A DNA stretch of 64,000 nt from JAXMHB01 sp046346965. Its GTDB lineage: Bacteria > Pseudomonadota > Gammaproteobacteria > Xanthomonadales > SZUA-5. The first letter of the stretch is position 1, and the number at the start of each line of letters is the position of its first letter. Below are positions 47,901-57,817 of this stretch, piece by piece. Under the pieces are notes generated by a model, which saw nothing but the letters and a program-made list of their open reading frames with translations, ran no database searches and had not been told where the DNA came from. The position numbers and the translations under genes were made by a program. The stretch covers positions 346,150 through 410,149 of the forward strand of contig JAXMHB010000002.1 of assembly GCA_046346965.1 (NCBI GenBank). Reading direction: 5' to 3'.

Positions 47901-48596
47901 CGCCGTGGTCGTGGCGCCGACGAAGGTCAGCGTGCCCTGGAAGCCGCCGAAGGTGCCGGGGACGGATTCGTTGCTAAGCGTGCACTGGCCGATCTTGCTG
48001 GTTGCGGCAAGGCCGCTGCCGCTACCGCCGCTGGGCGTCACGCGGATGTTGCCGGTGGCGGTGGCGCCCACCGTTGGATTGGCCACGCTGAGTACCACCG
48101 GTGAACCGGGGTTGGGCTGGTAGCTCAAGGTCGGGGCGATGTCGGGGATACCCGCCGGACAGGTGAGCGGCCAGGACTTGGTCACGGGGGCGCTGCTGCC
48201 TTGGGTCTCGACGCAGCTGAGGGTGCCGGTACGCACCGTCGCGCCGGCATTGCAGTTGAGCGACAGCGTGACCGGCGCGGCGCCAGGTACGTAGCTGCTG
48301 TTGACCGGATTGACGGTGAAGAAGGCTGCATTGCCGACCACCGTGCACGACAGCGTGGTGGTGGCAAGCGCGCCGGAGCCTGCGCCGCCGACCGCGCTGA
48401 CGTTGATCTGCGCGCTGCCCGTGCTGCCCACCGAGCCGACGCCGGTGAAGTTGATATTGGTATTGGCTGCCGGGGTGAAATTCAGCGTCGGCGGGAAACT
48501 GCCCTGAGTCTCGGCCTGGCTGCTCGCCGGTGCCAACAGCAGGGTGGACAGGATGGCGCCGAAGAGGACGACGCCGCAGCGTAGGCAGTTGTACAT
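44982..48596 (-). CDS. DUF11-repeat autotransporter
   Basis: 1204 residues. Signal peptide LFGAILSTLLLAPASSQAET. The N-terminal 280 residues hold two beta-sandwich units with paired cysteines (TTLSCTVVGN, TGTLSCVETQG). Then come four DUF11 repeats at about 290-775, each with D..P.G.......G.GW.C and ending near DSDPANNSDSESTRV or NPANNTA. A linker with LNPAGTDP and a helical DEVLAQSLVLREIG part precede a C-terminal outer-membrane beta-barrel (about 930-1204) that ends in Phe (VGGRFEF), as BAM substrates do. The passenger should be displayed on the cell surface, perhaps for adhesion. No enzyme domain seen. Confidence 0.85.
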   Translation of the reverse strand: MYNCLRCGVVLFGAILSTLLLAPASSQAETQGSFPPTLNFTPAANTNINFTGVGSVGSTGSAQINVSAVGGAGSGALATTTLSCTVVGNAAFFTVNPVNSSYVPGAAPVTLSLNCNAGATVRTGTLSCVETQGSSAPVTKSWPLTCPAGIPDIAPTLSYQPNPGSPVVLSVANPTVGATATGNIRVTPSGGSGSGLAATSKIGQCTLSNESVPGTFGGFQGTLTFVGATTTAQNFNLTATVRSTPVSATLNCIEEIGGVGGPGSVVQRSWPLQTAAGQTPARLSVSKTASAGTVAVDSDFSYTIAVSNDSSSAQTGIVVLDDVPPALTVLGAVGAGWNCSVIGNAVDCRRNTLSAGATASVDIQVQAPSSAQSVVNTARATSVESRIPTTSTARVNVVPNSAGTVDLRIDKRDSVDPVLVGAEFAYTLEVQNLGSTPASEVVVTDNLPAGLSLIAATGAGWTCGGGSSINCTLGGTLAPGASSTIQVQVRAPTAAGSVTNTAQVSSSDIDSDPANNSDSESTRVNDNTPPPPPRSDLAISGVAVPASAVTGQSVDFRVTASNLGPDANSAVRIDGTLSAALAIVSASGTGFSCSVSGQTVACQRAGSFAANQTADLTVRATVRPGSTAAATADFSIAGAVTDPVSQNNSTRVSLNYQSGGADLSITMTDSVDPVRAGAEFSYAINVSNAGPEAASGVRVSDTLPAALTFVSASGTGFSCTRNGQIVTCTLANALAAGASTALVINVRAPTTGQSVTNSASVGANGSDPNPANNTATQATRINDRTAEDLINLLNPAGTDPVTRAAIPVIASECARPSSALGDACREIIRAADEGRNGEVGDALRAIAPDEVLAQSLVLREIGATQFFNVDARLNELRRGGGGFSLSGLTVTYGDQTIPVALVGDALREALGFGGSDDGLISPWGFFINGNIGTGDQDLDFGRSRVGVGYDSRGITAGVDYRFNNRTVVGGAIGYASYSADVNVGSKLDSKSLIFTGYGSHYISERFYVDSRLSYGNASLDQERMIRFQLGSTLFDAMARGETDATQLTVASSMGYHLNYGAWSVTPSVGLRYTSTDVDAFDETDAGAFNVGYNEQSFDSLQFAAGVQVARAVSMNTGVLMPQFDISLNSESGDDPSAEARLINGGVTELFRLQEENPDSSYGTAGLGFVYLMGNGKQAYMSYRRTFGYDSFDRGTLNVGGRFEF

Positions 48597-48726
48597 GGAC
48601 CGGATTCCTGTACATCGAGTGCGGAAGCCCCGATTGTAACGTCAATTTCAGGAAAAACGGGAGCTTAGGCTGCACTTCTCAGTACGATTCGAGCATCTGG
48701 TGCGATTGTTTCCCGACGAACGGCGC

Positions 48727-49599
48727 TCAGCCGCCCGCCGTCTCCGGGATCGAGGACAAGCGTAGGCCCATGCGCACCGGGTCGCCCGCCGCCAGATCGG
48801 CCCGCCAGCCCGGCAGACCCGCGCCACTGAGCAGGATCACGGTCGAACCCATGTTGAAGCGGCCGATCTCGTCGCCGAGTGCAAAGCTGGGCGCGTTGGT
48901 GCCGCTGTAGTCACGCACGCGCACGCGGTCGGCATACGGGGGCGTGACCTCGCCATCGAATACGGTCTCGATGCTGGACACGAAGATGGCGCCGACCAGC
49001 ACCACCGCCAGCGGTCCCTGTTCGGTGTCGAACAGCAGCGCCAGCCTTTCATTGCGGGCGAACAAGCGCGGGATCGATTCCGTGGTCCAGGGCGCCACCG
49101 AAAACAGCCGTCCAGGGACGTGGATGGCCCGGCGCAGACGACCGGCGCAGGGCGCGTGCACGCGGTGGTAGTCGCGCGGCGACAAGTACACCGTCGCGAA
49201 CCCGCCGCCGGCAAAGCGTTCGGCCTCCTCGTCGTGGCCACCCAACAACTCGGCCACGCTGTAATCCATGCCCTTGGCCTGCACGATGCGGCCAACGCTG
49301 ATCGGCCCGATCTGCGAAACGCGGCCGTCGGCCGGACACACCAGCGCGCCCGGTGTCGGATCGATGGGGCGCGCTTCCGGCTTCAATGCCCGCGTGAAGA
49401 AGGCATTGAAGTGGGCGAAGGCGTCGGCGTCGGTGATCACCGCCTCATCCAGACGAATGCCGTAGGCGCGCTGCAGCACCGAAATCAGCAGGCGCTTCCA
49501 CGGCTTGAAGGTCCAGCGCGTGGCGTAATAAACGATCCGCGACAACAGTTGGTGCGGCAGGATCAGTTGCAGGGCGACGCCCAGATCACGGGTCAGCAT
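48727..49599 (-). CDS. psd: Phosphatidylserine decarboxylase proenzyme
   Basis: 290 residues. It converts phosphatidylserine to phosphatidylethanolamine at the inner membrane. The processing site is FNMGSTVILL, where GST is cleaved to form the pyruvoyl Ser. The other triad members are in CPADGRVSQIG (Asp) and DYHRVHAPCAGRL (His). The start codon overlaps the stop of the SCO1-like gene (ATGA), so the two are translated together. Confidence 0.95.
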   Translation of the reverse strand: MLTRDLGVALQLILPHQLLSRIVYYATRWTFKPWKRLLISVLQRAYGIRLDEAVITDADAFAHFNAFFTRALKPEARPIDPTPGALVCPADGRVSQIGPISVGRIVQAKGMDYSVAELLGGHDEEAERFAGGGFATVYLSPRDYHRVHAPCAGRLRRAIHVPGRLFSVAPWTTESIPRLFARNERLALLFDTEQGPLAVVLVGAIFVSSIETVFDGEVTPPYADRVRVRDYSGTNAPSFALGDEIGRFNMGSTVILLSGAGLPGWRADLAAGDPVRMGLRLSSIPETAGG

Positions 49600-50261
49600 C
49601 AGGGATTCCCCTGGCCATCAAGCAGGGTTTTGAGGTCGGCGACGATCGCGCTGCTCTGGTGCGGCGGCCGCATCAGTCCGGCCAGTCGGCCTTCGGGGTC
49701 GATGATCAGGATCGATGCGGTGTGGTCGATGGTGTAGTCCATCGGACCGGGGCCGGTGGGCGACTTGCTGTACAGCACGCCGAGCGCCTGCGTCAGCGCC
49801 AGCAATTGCTCATCGCTGCCGGTCGCCGCTTCGAAGCCGGGGTTGAAAAAGTGCACATAGTTGCCGAGTTGCTCGGGCGCGTCGCGCGCCGGATCCACCG
49901 AGACGAAACTGACGGCGACCGCCGCCTGCGGGCGCTCGGCCAGCAGCTGGCCGATGGCGGCCTTGAGGGTGCTGAGGGTGGTTGGGCAGACATCCGGGCA
50001 GTGGGTGAAGCCGAAGAAGACCAGACGCCACTGGCCGGTCCAATCGCGGCGCGACAGCGGCGTTCCGTCTGCCCGCTGCAACTGGAACTCCGGCAGCGGC
50101 TTGGGCTCGGGATAGAGCAGCGAGCCGCTGAGGCGGCGCACTTCGGCGATATTGCGCTCGCGCTGGTCGAACACGTGCTGGCTGAGGCCGTAACCGGCGA
50201 GGCCGGCGACCGCAGCCGCCAGCATGATGATCCAGGGAAGTTTGCGATCTAGGGTGCTCAT
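49599..50261 (-). CDS. SCO1/SenC-family copper chaperone
   Basis: 220 residues. An N-terminal membrane anchor (WIIMLAAAVAGLAGYGLSQ) precedes a thioredoxin-like domain with the copper-binding CPDVC motif (FFGFTHCPDVCPTTL) and the later His in MDYTIDHTASILIID. Such proteins deliver copper to the CuA site of cytochrome oxidase or protect against oxidants. It is divergent from prmB across a 149-base gap and overlaps psd by the ATGA junction. Confidence 0.92.
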   Translation of the reverse strand: MSTLDRKLPWIIMLAAAVAGLAGYGLSQHVFDQRERNIAEVRRLSGSLLYPEPKPLPEFQLQRADGTPLSRRDWTGQWRLVFFGFTHCPDVCPTTLSTLKAAIGQLLAERPQAAVAVSFVSVDPARDAPEQLGNYVHFFNPGFEAATGSDEQLLALTQALGVLYSKSPTGPGPMDYTIDHTASILIIDPEGRLAGLMRPPHQSSAIVADLKTLLDGQGNP

Positions 50262-50410
50262 TCGCCGGAGTATAGGGTGGCCGGCTGCATGCGATTCGCA
50301 TCGGGTTCAGGCCGTGGCAAGCTGCGGGCAGGTCCGCAGTTTGCCGCCGCAGGATGTGCGGGTGAGTACACGATCGGACCATTCGATGCGAACATCAGCG
50401 GTTTGCGACC

Positions 50411-51355
50411 ATGCAGGGGCAGAACTTGACCGAGGTACTCAGCAGCGTTTGCGATTTCATTCGCTACGCCACCAGTCGCTTCAATGCCGCCGGCCTCAGT
50501 TTTGCGCAGGGATTCGACAGCGCCCTGGATGAGGCCAGCTATCTGGTGTTGAGCAGCCTGCATCTGCCGCACGACCTGCCACCCGCCTACGCCAGCGCCG
50601 TGCTGCTGCCCGAGGAGCGCGCGCTGCTGCTGGCGCGCATTCAGCGCCGGGTTGAGGAGCGCGTGCCGGTGGCCTACCTGACCGGCGAGGCCTGGTTTGC
50701 CGGCATGGCCTTCAAGGTGTCCCCGGATGTGCTGATTCCGCGCTCGCCGATCGCGGAACTGATCGAGCGCGGCTTCGAACCCTGGCTGGGCGGACGCACG
50801 GTCGAGCGAGCGCTTGATCTTTGCTGTGGCAGCGGCTGCATCGGCATCGCGATGGCGGCCTACTGGCGCGATGCCGCGGTCGATCTGGTCGACCTTTCGC
50901 CGGCAGCGCTGGCACTGGCGCGGGTCAATGCCGATGACCACGGCGTCGGCGATCGGGTCGAGTGCATCGAGTCCGACGCTTACGCGGCCCTGGCCGGCCG
51001 CCGCTACGATCTGATCGTCAGCAATCCGCCTTACGTCGGGCGCGACGAGTACGCGGCACTGCCGCCGGAGTTTGCGCACGAGCCGCGCCTCGCGCTGGTC
51101 TCGGGCGAGGACGGCCTCGATCTGCCGCTGCGCATCCTGGCTGCGGCGGCCGGGCATCTGCACGAGGACGGACTGCTGATTCTGGAAGTGGGCGCATCGG
51201 ACGCGGCGCTGGTCGAGTGTCTGCCCGAAGTGCCTTTTACCTGGCTCGACTTCGAGCGCGGTGGCTCTGGTGTCGCGCTGCTCGACCGCGCCACGCTTCT
51301 GGATTGCGCCGATCAGTTTGCCGAGGCGCTGGCGGCGCGCGGACTGCGCCCATGA
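50411..51355 (+). CDS. prmB: Ribosomal protein L3 glutamine N5-methyltransferase
   Basis: 314 residues. The SAM site is LDLCCGSGCIGIAM. The glutamine-binding NPPY motif is in LIVSNPPYVGRDEY, followed by EPRLALVSGEDGLDLP. The extended N-terminal helical domain (SVCDFIRYATSRFNAAGL, VLIPRSPIAELI) separates PrmB from the release-factor enzyme PrmC. The stop overlaps the aroC start (ATGA), an arrangement seen in related genomes. Confidence 0.94.
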   Translation: MQGQNLTEVLSSVCDFIRYATSRFNAAGLSFAQGFDSALDEASYLVLSSLHLPHDLPPAYASAVLLPEERALLLARIQRRVEERVPVAYLTGEAWFAGMAFKVSPDVLIPRSPIAELIERGFEPWLGGRTVERALDLCCGSGCIGIAMAAYWRDAAVDLVDLSPAALALARVNADDHGVGDRVECIESDAYAALAGRRYDLIVSNPPYVGRDEYAALPPEFAHEPRLALVSGEDGLDLPLRILAAAAGHLHEDGLLILEVGASDAALVECLPEVPFTWLDFERGGSGVALLDRATLLDCADQFAEALAARGLRP

Positions 51356-52458
51356 GCGGCGCGAACACCTTTGGCCGGCTGTTCTGCGTCACCACGTTTG
51401 GCGAAAGCCACGGGCCGGCCATCGGTTGTGTCATCGATGGCTGCCCGCCCGGTCTGGCGATCGCGCCAGAGGATTTTCGGGCGGATCTGGATCGCCGCGC
51501 CACCGGGCGTTCGCGCTTCACCAGCCAACGCCGCGAGGCCGACGAGATCGAGATCCTGTCGGGTGTCTACCAGGGACTGACGACCGGCACGCCGATTGCG
51601 CTGCTGATCCGCAATACCGATCAGCGTTCCAAGGATTACGGTGAGGTCGCGCAGAGCTTCCGCCCCGGTCATGCCGATTACACGTACTGGCAGAAATACG
51701 GCATCCGCGATCCGCGCGGTGGCGGCCGCTCGTCGGCACGCGAGACCACCATGCGGGTGGCGGCGGCGGTGATCGCCAAGCGCTACCTCGCGCAGCGCCT
51801 GGGCGTGCAGATCCAGGCCTGGATGAGCGCGATGGGGCCTTACCAGCCGCAGCGCATCGATCCCGCCTTCGTCGAGTCCAATCCGCTGTTCTGGCCCGAT
51901 CCGGATCAGCTGAGCGAGGTCGAGAGCTATCTCGACGGTCTGCGCAAATCCGGCGATTCCGTCGGCGCGCGCCTGACCGTGGTCGCCCGCGGTGTGCCAG
52001 TGGGCCTTGGTGAACCGATCTACGGCAAGCTGGATTCCGACCTCGCCATGGCGCTGATGAGCATCAACGCCGTCAAGGCAGTCGAAATCGGCGATGGCCT
52101 GGCGGTGGCCGCGCAGCGTGGCTCCGAGCACCGCGACGAGATGACGCCGCAAGGCTTTGTGGCGAACCACGCTGGCGGCATCCTGGGCGGCATCAGCAGC
52201 GGTCAGGACATCCTTGCGCATGTCGCGATCAAGCCGACCTCGAGCATTCTGGTGCCGGGGCGCAGCGTCAATCTGGCGGGCGAGCCGGTCGACATCGTCA
52301 CCCGCGGTCGCCACGATCCCTGTGTGGGCATTCGCGCGGTGCCGATCGTCGAAGCGATGCTGGCGCTGGTGCTGATGGATCATGTGTTGCGTCACCGCGC
52401 CCAGTGCGGCGAGGTCGGCGCGATCGCCCCCCGTATTCCTTCCCAACTACCCGATTGA
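51352..52458 (+). CDS. aroC: Chorismate synthase
   Basis: 368 residues. It makes chorismate, the branch point to Trp, Phe and Tyr, using reduced FMN. Signatures present: GESHGPAIGCVIDGCPPG near the N-terminus, GGGRSSARETTMRVAAAVIA, and the C-terminal HDPCVGIRAVPIVEAM. Standard bacterial length. It overlaps prmB by 4 bases and is followed 9 bases later by asd. Confidence 0.97.
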   Translation: MSGANTFGRLFCVTTFGESHGPAIGCVIDGCPPGLAIAPEDFRADLDRRATGRSRFTSQRREADEIEILSGVYQGLTTGTPIALLIRNTDQRSKDYGEVAQSFRPGHADYTYWQKYGIRDPRGGGRSSARETTMRVAAAVIAKRYLAQRLGVQIQAWMSAMGPYQPQRIDPAFVESNPLFWPDPDQLSEVESYLDGLRKSGDSVGARLTVVARGVPVGLGEPIYGKLDSDLAMALMSINAVKAVEIGDGLAVAAQRGSEHRDEMTPQGFVANHAGGILGGISSGQDILAHVAIKPTSSILVPGRSVNLAGEPVDIVTRGRHDPCVGIRAVPIVEAMLALVLMDHVLRHRAQCGEVGAIAPRIPSQLPD

Positions 52459-52467
52459 GATGAAGCG

Positions 52468-53502
<1,035 letters not shown>

Positions 53503-53595
53503 TCTATAGTTACGATAGCCTCATAAGGTCGTTTCTAGTTTCATGACCTAATACGCGGCCACGACTAGAAGCCGCAATGCCCTCGGGGGAGCTCC

Positions 53596-56313
53596 ATGAA
53601 AGGACCGCGCAAGACACTTCTGGCCAGCAGCATCCTTGCCATACCGACGCTGGCACAGGCGTTGGGACTGGGTGGGATCGAGGTCAAGTCGGGGCTCAAT
53701 GAGCCGCTGGTGGCCGAGATCCAGGTGATCCAGTCCGCGCCTGGGGAGGCCGACGGACTCGCTGTTGCGCTGGCCAGCGCCGAGGACTTCCAGCGTGTGG
53801 GCATCGACCGCGCGCGCATCGACACGCCGCTGAACTTCAGCGTCGGCAAGGGCAAGAACGGTCAGGCCATCATCAAGGTGACCACCGCGACGCCGGTGCG
53901 CGAACCGTTTTTGAACTTCCTGGTCGAGATCAACTGGTCCAAGGGTCGCTTGCTGCGCGAGTACACCGTGCTGCTGGATCCGCCGGTCAGCGCGCCCGCC
54001 CGTGGCGGCACGCAGGTCGCCACCGCGCCGGTCCGTGAGACCGTGCCGGTGCAGCCGGCGCCGGCCGAGGTGAAGGCTGCGCCGACGCCGCCGAAGCCGC
54101 AGCCCGAGCCAGTACGCCCGGCACCGGAACCGACGCCCGTCGCAGAACCTGCGCCGATGGCGGCCGAACCGGCAGCGCCAACCGAAGCCGCGCCACCCGA
54201 GACAGCACCCGCTGCCGCACCGGGCGACTACGGCCCGATCGGACAGGGCGAAACGCTGTGGGAAATCGCCCGCGCGACCAAGCCCGGCGGCGTCAGCGAT
54301 ATGAACAAGTTCATGATCGCCCTGCTGCGCATGAACCCCAATGCCTTTTACGAGCAGAACATCAACGCGCTGAAGCGCGGCGCGATTCTGCGCATCCCGA
54401 CCGACGCCGAGATCAATGCCATCGCGACCAGTGAGGCGGCCGAGGCGGTCAAGAGTCAGAACGAACTGTGGCGCGGATACCAGGGCGCGCAGGCGGCGCG
54501 TCCGACCCAGTTGGCAGATGCCGGTGCCAGCGAATCGCTGCGTACGCCGGCCGCCGGCAGCACCGACAAAGGCTCGCGACTGGAACTGTTGCCACCGCGC
54601 GCTGGCGACGACCAGGGCGCCGCCGATCGCCCGGGCTCCAGCGGCCTCGATCGCAGCGGTGAGGAAGTCAAGAATCTGCGCGGCGATCTGGCCCGCGCCC
54701 AGGAAGATCTGGAAAGCTCGCGTCAGGAAGTCAGCGAACTGCGTTCGCGCGTCGGTGATCTGGAAAAGATCAAGACCGACCAGGAAAAAGTGCTGTCACT
54801 GCGCAACGACGAGCTGAAGGCGCTGCAGTCCCGCGCCGCAGAACTGGAAGCGCGTATCCGCGAACTCGAAGCCGCCGCCGCGGCGACGCCGGCCCAGCCC
54901 GCCGAGGCAGCGCCGGATATCTGGAAGGCTCCGGACCAGCCGCCGGCCGATACCAGCGCCACGCCGCCTGCCGATAGCAGTGTGACGCCGCCGGCCGACA
55001 CTCAGCCGACGGAACCGGCGCCGAGTACCGACACGCCGCCCGCCGACACGACTGCCCCGACTGACACCGCGCCCCCGGCAGACACCACCACGGCGCCGAC
55101 GGAAACCACGCCTACCGACAGCACGGCCGCCGTGCAGCCGGTCACCGAGCCTGCGCCGGCTGAGCCGACGCCGGTAGAGCCGGCTCCGGCCGAGACCACG
55201 CCGGCCCCGGCTGCCGACGGCGGTCTGATGAGCAATCCCTACGTGCTCGGCGGCATCGGCGCGGCGGGTCTCGCGCTGCTGGCGCTGCTGTGGTCGCGTC
55301 TGCGTCGCAAGAGCGCGCCGAAGGACCAGGGCTTTGCGGCGGGTCCGGCCAGCGATGATCACACCGAGTTCTTCCCGAAGACGCCCAGCGCGATCACCCA
55401 GGAAACCGATCTCGGCGACAGCATCGAAGAGGCGCTGCTTGATCAGATCGCGATGAACCCGGCCGATTTGCGCACCCGCGTCGATCTGCTGCGCTACTAC
55501 CAGGAGCGCGGTAACGCAGCTGAGTTCGAGAACGCCGCCCGTGCGCTGCGTGCGCAGATCGCCAGCGAAGAACAGCCGGAGTGGAAGGAAGCGTCGGCGC
55601 TGGCGGCGAGCATCCTGCCGGGCCACCCGCTGTTTGCGCGCAAAGACGAGATTCCGCTGGCAGCGAGCTACGCCGAAGCCGATCTCGGCCCGGTGGACGA
55701 GCCGCTCGAAGGCGGTCTGGATCTGGCTGACTTCGACGACGCCAAGCCGGCAGCGAGCGCGGCACCTGCTGCACCGGCCGAGGACAACAGCTTCGATTTC
55801 GATTTCGATCTGGATACGCCGACCCAGGCGGTCGCTCCGGTCGCCGCACCGGCCCCGGTGGCAGCACCGGTGCCGGCACCGACCCCGGTGGCGAGCAGCA
55901 GCGACCACGAGCTCAGCTTCGACTTCGACCTCGATATCCCTGCGCCCGCGCCGAAGGCGCCCGAACCAGCGCCGGTCGCAGCGCCCCAGCCGGCCCCGGC
56001 CCCCGCGCCGGCTCCGGTCGAGGCGTTCAAGCTGGACCTGCCGGAGATCGATTTCGCGGCGCTGGAAGCGCCCAAGCAGGCGGCGGCGCGCTTCGAAGCG
56101 CCGGCCCCGGTGTCAGCGCCGAGCATGGACGACGAGCTGGGCGATCTCGGCGTGTTCGGCGACGACGCCGTTGCGACCAAGCTCGATCTGGCGCGTGCCT
56201 ACATGGACATGGGCGATCCGGATGGCGCCCGCAGCATGCTCGAAGAGGTCATCGGCGAGGGCAATGCCGCCCAGCAGGACGAGGCTCGCAAGCTGTTGGA
56301 CAGTCTGCGCTGA
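53596..56313 (+). CDS. fimV: FimV-type polar landmark protein
   Basis: 905 residues, with GGGGGAG 6 bases before ATG. In order: signal peptide (1-22), the FimV N-terminal domain (GGIEVKSGLNEPLVAEIQ... INWSKGRLLREYTVLLDPP, to about 135), a Pro/Ala linker, a LysM peptidoglycan-binding domain (IGQGETLWEIARATKPGG, about 213-275), a coiled coil (LRGDLARAQEDLESSRQEV, about 355-425), a Pro/Thr/Asp-rich spacer, one membrane helix (VLGGIGAAGLALLALLW, about 547-563) and an acidic cytoplasmic part ending in the conserved FimV C-terminal helices (KLDLARAYMDMGDPDGARSM). In Pseudomonas and relatives it organises type IV pili and twitching at the pole. Confidence 0.93.
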   Translation: MKGPRKTLLASSILAIPTLAQALGLGGIEVKSGLNEPLVAEIQVIQSAPGEADGLAVALASAEDFQRVGIDRARIDTPLNFSVGKGKNGQAIIKVTTATPVREPFLNFLVEINWSKGRLLREYTVLLDPPVSAPARGGTQVATAPVRETVPVQPAPAEVKAAPTPPKPQPEPVRPAPEPTPVAEPAPMAAEPAAPTEAAPPETAPAAAPGDYGPIGQGETLWEIARATKPGGVSDMNKFMIALLRMNPNAFYEQNINALKRGAILRIPTDAEINAIATSEAAEAVKSQNELWRGYQGAQAARPTQLADAGASESLRTPAAGSTDKGSRLELLPPRAGDDQGAADRPGSSGLDRSGEEVKNLRGDLARAQEDLESSRQEVSELRSRVGDLEKIKTDQEKVLSLRNDELKALQSRAAELEARIRELEAAAAATPAQPAEAAPDIWKAPDQPPADTSATPPADSSVTPPADTQPTEPAPSTDTPPADTTAPTDTAPPADTTTAPTETTPTDSTAAVQPVTEPAPAEPTPVEPAPAETTPAPAADGGLMSNPYVLGGIGAAGLALLALLWSRLRRKSAPKDQGFAAGPASDDHTEFFPKTPSAITQETDLGDSIEEALLDQIAMNPADLRTRVDLLRYYQERGNAAEFENAARALRAQIASEEQPEWKEASALAASILPGHPLFARKDEIPLAASYAEADLGPVDEPLEGGLDLADFDDAKPAASAAPAAPAEDNSFDFDFDLDTPTQAVAPVAAPAPVAAPVPAPTPVASSSDHELSFDFDLDIPAPAPKAPEPAPVAAPQPAPAPAPAPVEAFKLDLPEIDFAALEAPKQAAARFEAPAPVSAPSMDDELGDLGVFGDDAVATKLDLARAYMDMGDPDGARSMLEEVIGEGNAAQQDEARKLLDSLR

Positions 56314-56337
56314 GTTAGACTGACCGCGGGTCGCAGC

Positions 56338-56366
56338 AAGGGCCGGGCAACCGGCCCTTTGCTTTG
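56338..56366 (+). terminator. Terminator between fimV and truA
   Basis: Stem AAGGGCCGG/CCGGCCCTT with loop GCAA followed by TTGCTTT, 25 bases after the fimV stop. It separates fimV from the truA-trp cluster. Confidence 0.75.
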
Positions 56367-56400
56367 GTAACGACCCATCGCACACGTCCACGGAACACCC

Positions 56401-57179
56401 ATGCCGCGTTACGCCCTCGGCGTCGAGTACGACGGAACAGATTATTTCGGCTGGCAGACGCAGCATCAGGAGCCCACCCTGCAGGCGACCCTGGAGCGCG
56501 CGCTCAGCTTCGTGGCTGGCGCGCCAGTCGAGGTGATTTGTGCCGGTCGTACCGATACCGGCGTGCACGCACTCGGTCAGGTCGTGCATTTCGATACGCC
56601 GGCGTTGCGCAGCGAACGCGCCTGGGTGCTGGGCTGCAACTCCAATCTGCCCTCGACGCTGGCGGTACGCTGGGCGCGCGAGGTCAGCGATCAGTTTCAT
56701 GCGCGTTATTCGGCGCGCCGGCGCGCTATCACCTATCGCCTCGTCGTGCGCCGGCCGCGTCCGGCACTGGACGCCCGCTACGCGGTCTGGGTGCGCGAAG
56801 CGCTCGATGTAGCCGCCATGCGCGCCGCCGCACAACGGCTGGTCGGTGAGCATGACTACACCAGTTTTCGCACCGTCGCCTGCCAGTCGCGCTCGCCGGT
56901 ACGTCATCTACAGCACCGGGCCGACGCAGAAGGTCAAGGGCGAGATCATCGACTGGCATTTCGAGGCCAACGCCTTCTTGCACCACGCCGATTCGCAATC
57001 TGGTCGGCAGCCTGCTGGTGGTCGGACGTGGCGAGCGGCCGCCAGAGTGGATCGCCGAGGTGCTGGCGGCGCGCGATCGCACCAAGGCGGGTCCGACCGC
57101 GCCACCGCACGGTTTGGTGCTGATGTCGGCGCGCTATCCGGCCGAGCATGGTTTGCCCGCCGAGCACTGCCTGCCATGA
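56401..57179 (+). pseudogene. truA: tRNA pseudouridine(38-40) synthase, two frameshifts
   Basis: The first 166 codons are normal TruA: YALGVEYDGTDYFGWQTQ, catalytic Asp in CAGRTDTGVHALGQ, and EHDYTSFRTVACQSRSP. The frame then jumps near 56899, after which ANAFLHH is readable, and jumps again near 56993, after which RNLVGSLLVVGRGERPPEWI and the true C-terminus follow to the stop at 57179. Both jumps are equivalent to +1 or -2. The remaining sequence is well conserved and the gene is broadly conserved, so a sequence error is more likely than real loss. The stop overlaps trpF (ATGA). Confidence 0.85.
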
Positions 57180-57817
57180 GGCGCACCCGAATCAAGTTTT
57201 GCGGGATGACCCGGCTGGATGACGTCCGCTGTGCCGTCGATCTCGGGGTGGATGCAATCGGCATGATTTTCGTCCCCGGCAGCAAGCGCGCCATTGACCT
57301 GCCGCTCGCCGCGCGGCTGGCGCAGGCGATTCCGCCGCTGGTGACCCGGGTGGCGCTGTTTCTCAATCCCGAGGCCGCAGCCGTGCAGGCGGTGCTGCGC
57401 GAGGTGCCGGTAGACCTGCTGCAGTTTCACGGCAGCGAGAGCCCGGACTTCTGCGCCAGCTTCGAGCGGCCCTATGTCAAAGCGCTGGCGATGGGTGACG
57501 ACGTTGACGTCGGCTTCGAGATGTCTCGCTATGCTCGGGCGCGCGGTGTGCTGCTGGATGCGCATCGCAGCGGAGAGCAGGGCGGTCGCGGCGAGGCCTT
57601 CGACTGGTCGCGTATTCCGGCGCAATGGGCGCCGCGGATCCTGCTCGCAGGGGGCTTGCGGCCGGATACCGTGGCCCATGCCATCCGTACTGTGCGGCCC
57701 TTTGCCGTCGATGTGTCCAGTGGTATCGAGTCGGCGCCCGGCGTGAAGTCGGAGCGTCTCATGCAGCATTTCGTAGCCGAGGTGGAACGTGCAAGCCGAG
57801 AATCCGGGCCAGCGTGA
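57176..57817 (+). CDS. trpF: Phosphoribosylanthranilate isomerase
   Basis: 213 residues. The start at 57176 overlaps the truA stop. TIM-barrel isomerase of tryptophan synthesis: the catalytic Cys is in IKFCGMTRLDDV, the catalytic Asp in GVLLDAHRSG, and the phosphate-binding loops are LLAGGLRPDT and DVSSGIESAPGVK. The 3' end overlaps trpB by 29 bases, which supports translational coupling. Confidence 0.95.
   Translation: MRRTRIKFCGMTRLDDVRCAVDLGVDAIGMIFVPGSKRAIDLPLAARLAQAIPPLVTRVALFLNPEAAAVQAVLREVPVDLLQFHGSESPDFCASFERPYVKALAMGDDVDVGFEMSRYARARGVLLDAHRSGEQGGRGEAFDWSRIPAQWAPRILLAGGLRPDTVAHAIRTVRPFAVDVSSGIESAPGVKSERLMQHFVAEVERASRESGPA

Noticed and set aside
45597..48104. An 835-codon plus-strand frame opposite the autotransporter
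   Set aside because: Antisense of DUF11 repeats gives a repetitive Arg/Ala/Gly-rich translation; no start signal or domain.
56881..57000. Programmed ribosomal frameshifting in truA
   Set aside because: No slippery heptamer or downstream stimulatory structure is evident at either jump, and the family is not known to use recoding.
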